A stretch of DNA of 64,000 nt from Parabacteroides distasonis (lineage in GTDB: Bacteria; Bacteroidota; Bacteroidia; Bacteroidales; Tannerellaceae): positions 1-64,000 of the forward strand of contig JAFBIU010000017.1 of the NCBI GenBank assembly GCA_021531775.1, written 5' to 3'. This document shows positions 60,645-64,000 of the stretch, piece after piece. Within the stretch, counting starts at the first letter, position 1; every line of letters begins with the position of its first letter. The position numbers were made by a program, and so were the translations under genes. The notes below the pieces were generated by a model. That model was given only the letters and a program-made list of their open reading frames with translations. It did no database searches and was not told where the DNA came from.

Positions 60645-63600
60645 TTACCGGCTCTGAAGCACCTCATACGCAAAGCGCGCATAGTGTGCCTGCAGTCCCT
60701 TGGCATACCGTTCCAACACCTGTTTTGCGAGACCTTCCGAGTCGCCACAACGATACAGTGCACCCGCCAAGAAGAGTTCTTTCAAAGCACGGTTTCGGGT
60801 AGAGGTGTCTTCTGAACCCGGTACAACCCGATTGCGTGCATCGGCAAACGAGTCTAAGGCATGGAAACGCATACCTGGCTTCTGGAGAAGCATCGTCAAA
60901 GAAGCAACAGCAGCCTCATGACCCACGCCCTCGGCAGCGATCGCTATCGCCCGATAATGTGAAAAAGCATCGTCGGGTTGTAAAAGTTGGGCCTTCTCAG
61001 CCACAGCCGGCCAAGCAGCCGCATCACCAGAACCTCCCAAAGACATCAACAAGGTATCGAGGCGGCTCAAGCACTCGCCAAACTGTCCCATACCGGTATA
61101 ATGCCAACCTTTATCCCAAGCTGCATATCCACGAACCGCCTCCACCAGATGGGAAACCGGTTTGGCATCCCCCAACAGACACAGAATACTGGCTAAATTG
61201 AGTACCTGATCCGGAGCTGTTGTTCGAGTCAATTGTTCGCGGACAAGCGGTAACCCGCGTTGCGGATCGGTCAACAACAGTTCCAATCCCTGATAGTGAT
61301 TGCCAACCTGCTGAGCCGCCTCCTTCATCTCTTTGTTGCTATAGCCTTTGAAGGCCTTGTCGTGCAAAACCCGCTCCGGCAAATTACCGATCTTGACCAG
61401 ATGACGTTGAATCGGCTTCAAATCGACCCGACGTGGTGAACGGCCGCTCTTGATACATTGAGCTGCCAAATAACCGACTGCATACCCCTGGTTCTGCAAA
61501 CAGGGTTGCATACGGATGACAGGCATGGCATCCCGATCGGCACTGGCACCCAATCCGGTTGTCAGAATACCCTCCAATCCTTTCGGTAACAGACAACGCA
61601 ACGGAACATCGGCATCATAGATCTTGTGCCGCTTCTCCGGCGGATTCAGTGTAAAATAGGGATCTACCGTCATACCATGTGTATCAAACGAACTCTTATG
61701 ATAAGAAATGGTATCAGCGTAACGACGATGTGCGATCACATCATAAACCGTAACAGCATAATCCCCGACCACACGCCGACGTTCGCGTGTCTGGGGAATC
61801 TTCACGATATCGAACTCCTGTTGCATCTTGGTCTTCGCCTGTACAAACGCGCGTGAAATATCCAAGACATCAGAATCGTCCACAAACAACCAGTCATTGT
61901 TATTGTAATAATCACCCGGTGCCCATTTGCCGGTTCCGGCTCCTTGAACAGCCAAGCTCTTACCTCCCGTGTATTCATAGGCAGCCCCCGCAGCAATGGC
62001 AATATCGGCACTACCTGTACTATCGATGATGATGTCCGCCAAGACAACGCCTCGTCCCTGGGGTGTAGCCACAATCAATCCTTTCACTTGATTGCCCTCT
62101 TTCAGGGCACCACAGCCCATCACGCCAAACCAGAGTGTACCACCGGCTGCCAACAGCTCCTTCCGCAACCATTCCATCTTCCAATCGGCAGGAAAGTGGC
62201 CCTCTTTCTTGGGCTGTCTCGGATGATCAGCCGGGGCCATCCCCAAAACTCCCCGATCCACTTCCGATGTATAGCCACCCCGGAAGCCATCCCAATAGAC
62301 ACCAATCATACCCAAGGTGCTCAGTCCGCCTAAGCCATGCAGGTACTCCAGCACCAATGTCTTCACCCCCTGACGTGCTGCCGAGATACCCGCCGAAGCA
62401 CCGGCTGTACCTCCACCCATGACCACGACATCATAACGACCCAACACCGGCAAAGAGCCTGCGGGCGAATCGACAAATTGCCGGTGTTTTAACGGACGAA
62501 GCGGTTGCAATAGTTCACAGACCTCACCCTGATGGAATGCCTCCATTTTTGGTTGGCGAACCACCACGTTATCCGCCCGTTTCAACAAGCGTGTACTTGC
62601 GGCTGCCCACTCACCTACCATCGTACCTAACAACATAGCCGGTACCGGTCGCATCACATCGGCCACCCAATCTCTGGAGAGATCTGTCATCGGACCTAAA
62701 ATCCACAGATGGGGTACATTCCGAGATTGAAAGACACCCTGCGGTATTTGATAGAGGAATGGGGGACGTTCATTGCAAGATACCTGTCCGATCACACGTT
62801 GCGTAGGCATATACCAAAGACAATCGGAACTGTCCACTTGATCAGCATCCCACAACAAACTACGAATCTGCTGTTCCACAGCAGCCAATGTCGCATAGGA
62901 GGAGTCCGACAAGGGATACTGCAAGGTATAACGTGTAGCACGATACGACTTTCCAGCTACCTGTAGAGGCTCTTTCCAACGCTCCGAAGCCACAATCGGT
63001 GTCCCCTGCTTGGGACTGTTTCCGATAACTGTGAAATCAAACGTTTGAGGACCCGCTTGGAATGGTGTACGCTCTGCATCCAAGCAGGAGGCTACAATCG
63101 CCTCATGGGTCGCATCCACAATCGTTTTACAACGGATGGCTTCGCGACCGGAACGATTGGCGATCACAACACCGGTCAACTGTCCGGTCGAATCGACCAA
63201 GACATTCGTCACCATACTACTATAGAGAAAATCAACCTGTTGATCGATCAGCTCATCTTCCAGCGTCTTCTTCACCTGCAACGGAGTAGGACGCTGTTTA
63301 CCACTGAAAATCTTTTGTGCCAATGGCGTTTGCAACGTCTCACCCGATCGCAGATCGTATAGGTGAGCCCCACAAATATCTTCGCCTAAATAGGGATAGG
63401 CACACACCAAAAAGACACGACAACCACTACGCGCTGCCGCACTGGCCGCTGCCACCGCACGCGAACTGCCCCCTACAACGACTAAATCTACTTCCGACAA
63501 AAGAGGAATTTTCCGTTCCCCTTCATAACAGAACTGTTCATCCGGCATAGCGGAACGCATAGCCGCCTTCGCCTCACGCACACTGCCCATCGAGGCCAAC

Positions 63601-63647
63601 ACACCTCCAGCAGCTGTCACTTTCAAAAAATCCCGACGTGTTATCAT
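60645..63647 (-). CDS. Tat-exported double FAD-dependent oxidoreductase
   Basis: A 1000-residue protein with a twin-arginine signal (MITRRDFLKVTAAGGVLAS). Two FAD-binding units of the FAD_oxidored type follow: VDLVVVGGSSRAVAAASAAARSG near residue 53 (the first glycine motif is altered, GGSSRA) and YDVVVMGGGTAGASAGISAARQG near 408 (canonical). The second is followed by LGGLSTLGMIGVYWDGFRGG and DSTGSADIAIAAGA. The C-terminal ~200 residues are helical, HEAT/TPR-like. It probably oxidises a carbohydrate or similar substrate in the periplasm. The neighbour at 63688 carries a golvesin-type domain, and such pairs recur in Bacteroidales. The first unit may be inactive or structural. Confidence 0.85.
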   Translation of the reverse strand: MITRRDFLKVTAAGGVLASMGSVREAKAAMRSAMPDEQFCYEGERKIPLLSEVDLVVVGGSSRAVAAASAAARSGCRVFLVCAYPYLGEDICGAHLYDLRSGETLQTPLAQKIFSGKQRPTPLQVKKTLEDELIDQQVDFLYSSMVTNVLVDSTGQLTGVVIANRSGREAIRCKTIVDATHEAIVASCLDAERTPFQAGPQTFDFTVIGNSPKQGTPIVASERWKEPLQVAGKSYRATRYTLQYPLSDSSYATLAAVEQQIRSLLWDADQVDSSDCLWYMPTQRVIGQVSCNERPPFLYQIPQGVFQSRNVPHLWILGPMTDLSRDWVADVMRPVPAMLLGTMVGEWAAASTRLLKRADNVVVRQPKMEAFHQGEVCELLQPLRPLKHRQFVDSPAGSLPVLGRYDVVVMGGGTAGASAGISAARQGVKTLVLEYLHGLGGLSTLGMIGVYWDGFRGGYTSEVDRGVLGMAPADHPRQPKKEGHFPADWKMEWLRKELLAAGGTLWFGVMGCGALKEGNQVKGLIVATPQGRGVVLADIIIDSTGSADIAIAAGAAYEYTGGKSLAVQGAGTGKWAPGDYYNNNDWLFVDDSDVLDISRAFVQAKTKMQQEFDIVKIPQTRERRRVVGDYAVTVYDVIAHRRYADTISYHKSSFDTHGMTVDPYFTLNPPEKRHKIYDADVPLRCLLPKGLEGILTTGLGASADRDAMPVIRMQPCLQNQGYAVGYLAAQCIKSGRSPRRVDLKPIQRHLVKIGNLPERVLHDKAFKGYSNKEMKEAAQQVGNHYQGLELLLTDPQRGLPLVREQLTRTTAPDQVLNLASILCLLGDAKPVSHLVEAVRGYAAWDKGWHYTGMGQFGECLSRLDTLLMSLGGSGDAAAWPAVAEKAQLLQPDDAFSHYRAIAIAAEGVGHEAAVASLTMLLQKPGMRFHALDSFADARNRVVPGSEDTSTRNRALKELFLAGALYRCGDSEGLAKQVLERYAKGLQAHYARFAYEVLQSR

Positions 63648-63687
63648 AGCTTATATAAGATTCTACTATAATTGGCAGTAAAGATAA

Positions 63688-64000
63688 TCATTTGTCCCGT
63701 GGGACCAATAAGAGAGCATCCGCAAATAGAGGACCTTGCGAACGTGCACCTACCAACCGAATGAAAGAGTTCCGGAAACCCTGCTCAAATTCGTAAGTGC
63801 CCAGGCTCACCCAGGTACCTTTATGATCCCGCGGACTCATCGTTACCTGTTTCAAGCCATCGGCACTTTGAATGTCAAAACTCATCTGATCCGGCATTTC
63901 TGCATCGGGTAAGGCCGTGCAATAGAAATAGACCTCATAGTGATGACGTTGTTTGACAACCGGCTGAAATGTATAATCAGTGTTCGGCTTCGTATTGGCA
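63688..64000 (-). CDS. C-terminal part of a golvesin/xanthan lyase-type protein (runs off the right edge)
   Basis: About 103 codons are visible, open to the window edge and ending at 63688. The sequence includes HYEVYFYCTALPDA, GTWVSLGTYEFEQGFRNSFI and GPLFADALLLVP, the pattern (gtWv.LGtY.F..G...v.l.......v.ADAv..) of the golvesin/Xly CBD-like beta-sandwich. This domain ends many secreted polysaccharide-acting enzymes and FAD oxidoreductases in Bacteroidales. The catalytic part lies outside the window. It is 40 bases upstream of the FAD oxidoreductase and in the same direction, so probably one operon. Confidence 0.75.
   Translation of the reverse strand, partial: ANTKPNTDYTFQPVVKQRHHYEVYFYCTALPDAEMPDQMSFDIQSADGLKQVTMSPRDHKGTWVSLGTYEFEQGFRNSFIRLVGARSQGPLFADALLLVPRDK

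Overview
The window reads as a chromosomal segment of a Bacteroidota bacterium, order Bacteroidales, most likely Parabacteroides or a close relative. Evidence: promoters of the TAnnTTTG (-7) type, a type III glutamine synthetase, a class III fructose-1,6-bisphosphatase, the type IX secretion pair porU-porV, a DUF4834 gene beside pssA, and a SUI1-like initiation factor. The genus is an inference; there is no rRNA gene here.

Layout. (1) 1-4300, accessory DNA on the minus strand: an XRE/ImmA-IrrE protease-regulator with a PIN-like partner, an unknown 182-residue protein, a leader with a 34-bp perfect palindrome and a long hairpin, then a VirE/BT4734-type primase-associated protein and the start of its partner, followed by a decayed IS1380-family transposase. 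(2) 4425-14921, a markedly AT-rich five-gene operon on the plus strand whose genes all overlap: kinase-like/zinc-ribbon protein, UPF1-like SF1 helicase, winged-helix protein with a HEPN-like RNxxxH motif, coiled-coil McrB-type AAA+ protein, and a DUF2357 (McrC-related) protein. This is the most interesting part of the window: a candidate anti-phage system related to McrBC/coiled-coil-nuclease type IV systems. (3) 14922-15935, a graveyard of broken genes (restriction-like N-terminus, AAA ATPase N-terminus, KilA-N gene), then a DMT transporter, a broken XRE regulator and an AlbA_2/Schlafen-type ATP-binding regulator. (4) From about 19.3 kb on, core chromosome: glnN, tRNA-Leu, an ECF sigma operon, mazG, dsbD, a pseudouridine synthase, tRNA-Thr, a valS operon, trxA, dnaE, a tryptophanase/tyrosine phenol-lyase homologue, a short UvrA paralogue, a zeta-toxin-like kinase with a tiny partner gene, and hemW. 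(5) 45.0-60.2 kb, a long co-directional plus-strand run: FAH-family hydrolase, porU, porV, ispF, SUI1, an AddA-like helicase-nuclease, psd, pssA, DUF4834, fbp and a FecCD-type ABC transporter. (6) The right end holds a START-like protein, a Tat-exported double FAD oxidoreductase and a truncated golvesin-domain protein.

How they work together. The left 19 kb is best read as a defence/mobile island that has repeatedly gained and lost genes: the intact operon in the middle is flanked by a transposase remnant on one side and remnants of typical accessory or defence genes on the other. The rest is housekeeping: translation, DNA replication and repair, phospholipid synthesis (psd-pssA), gluconeogenesis, redox homeostasis and type IX protein export.
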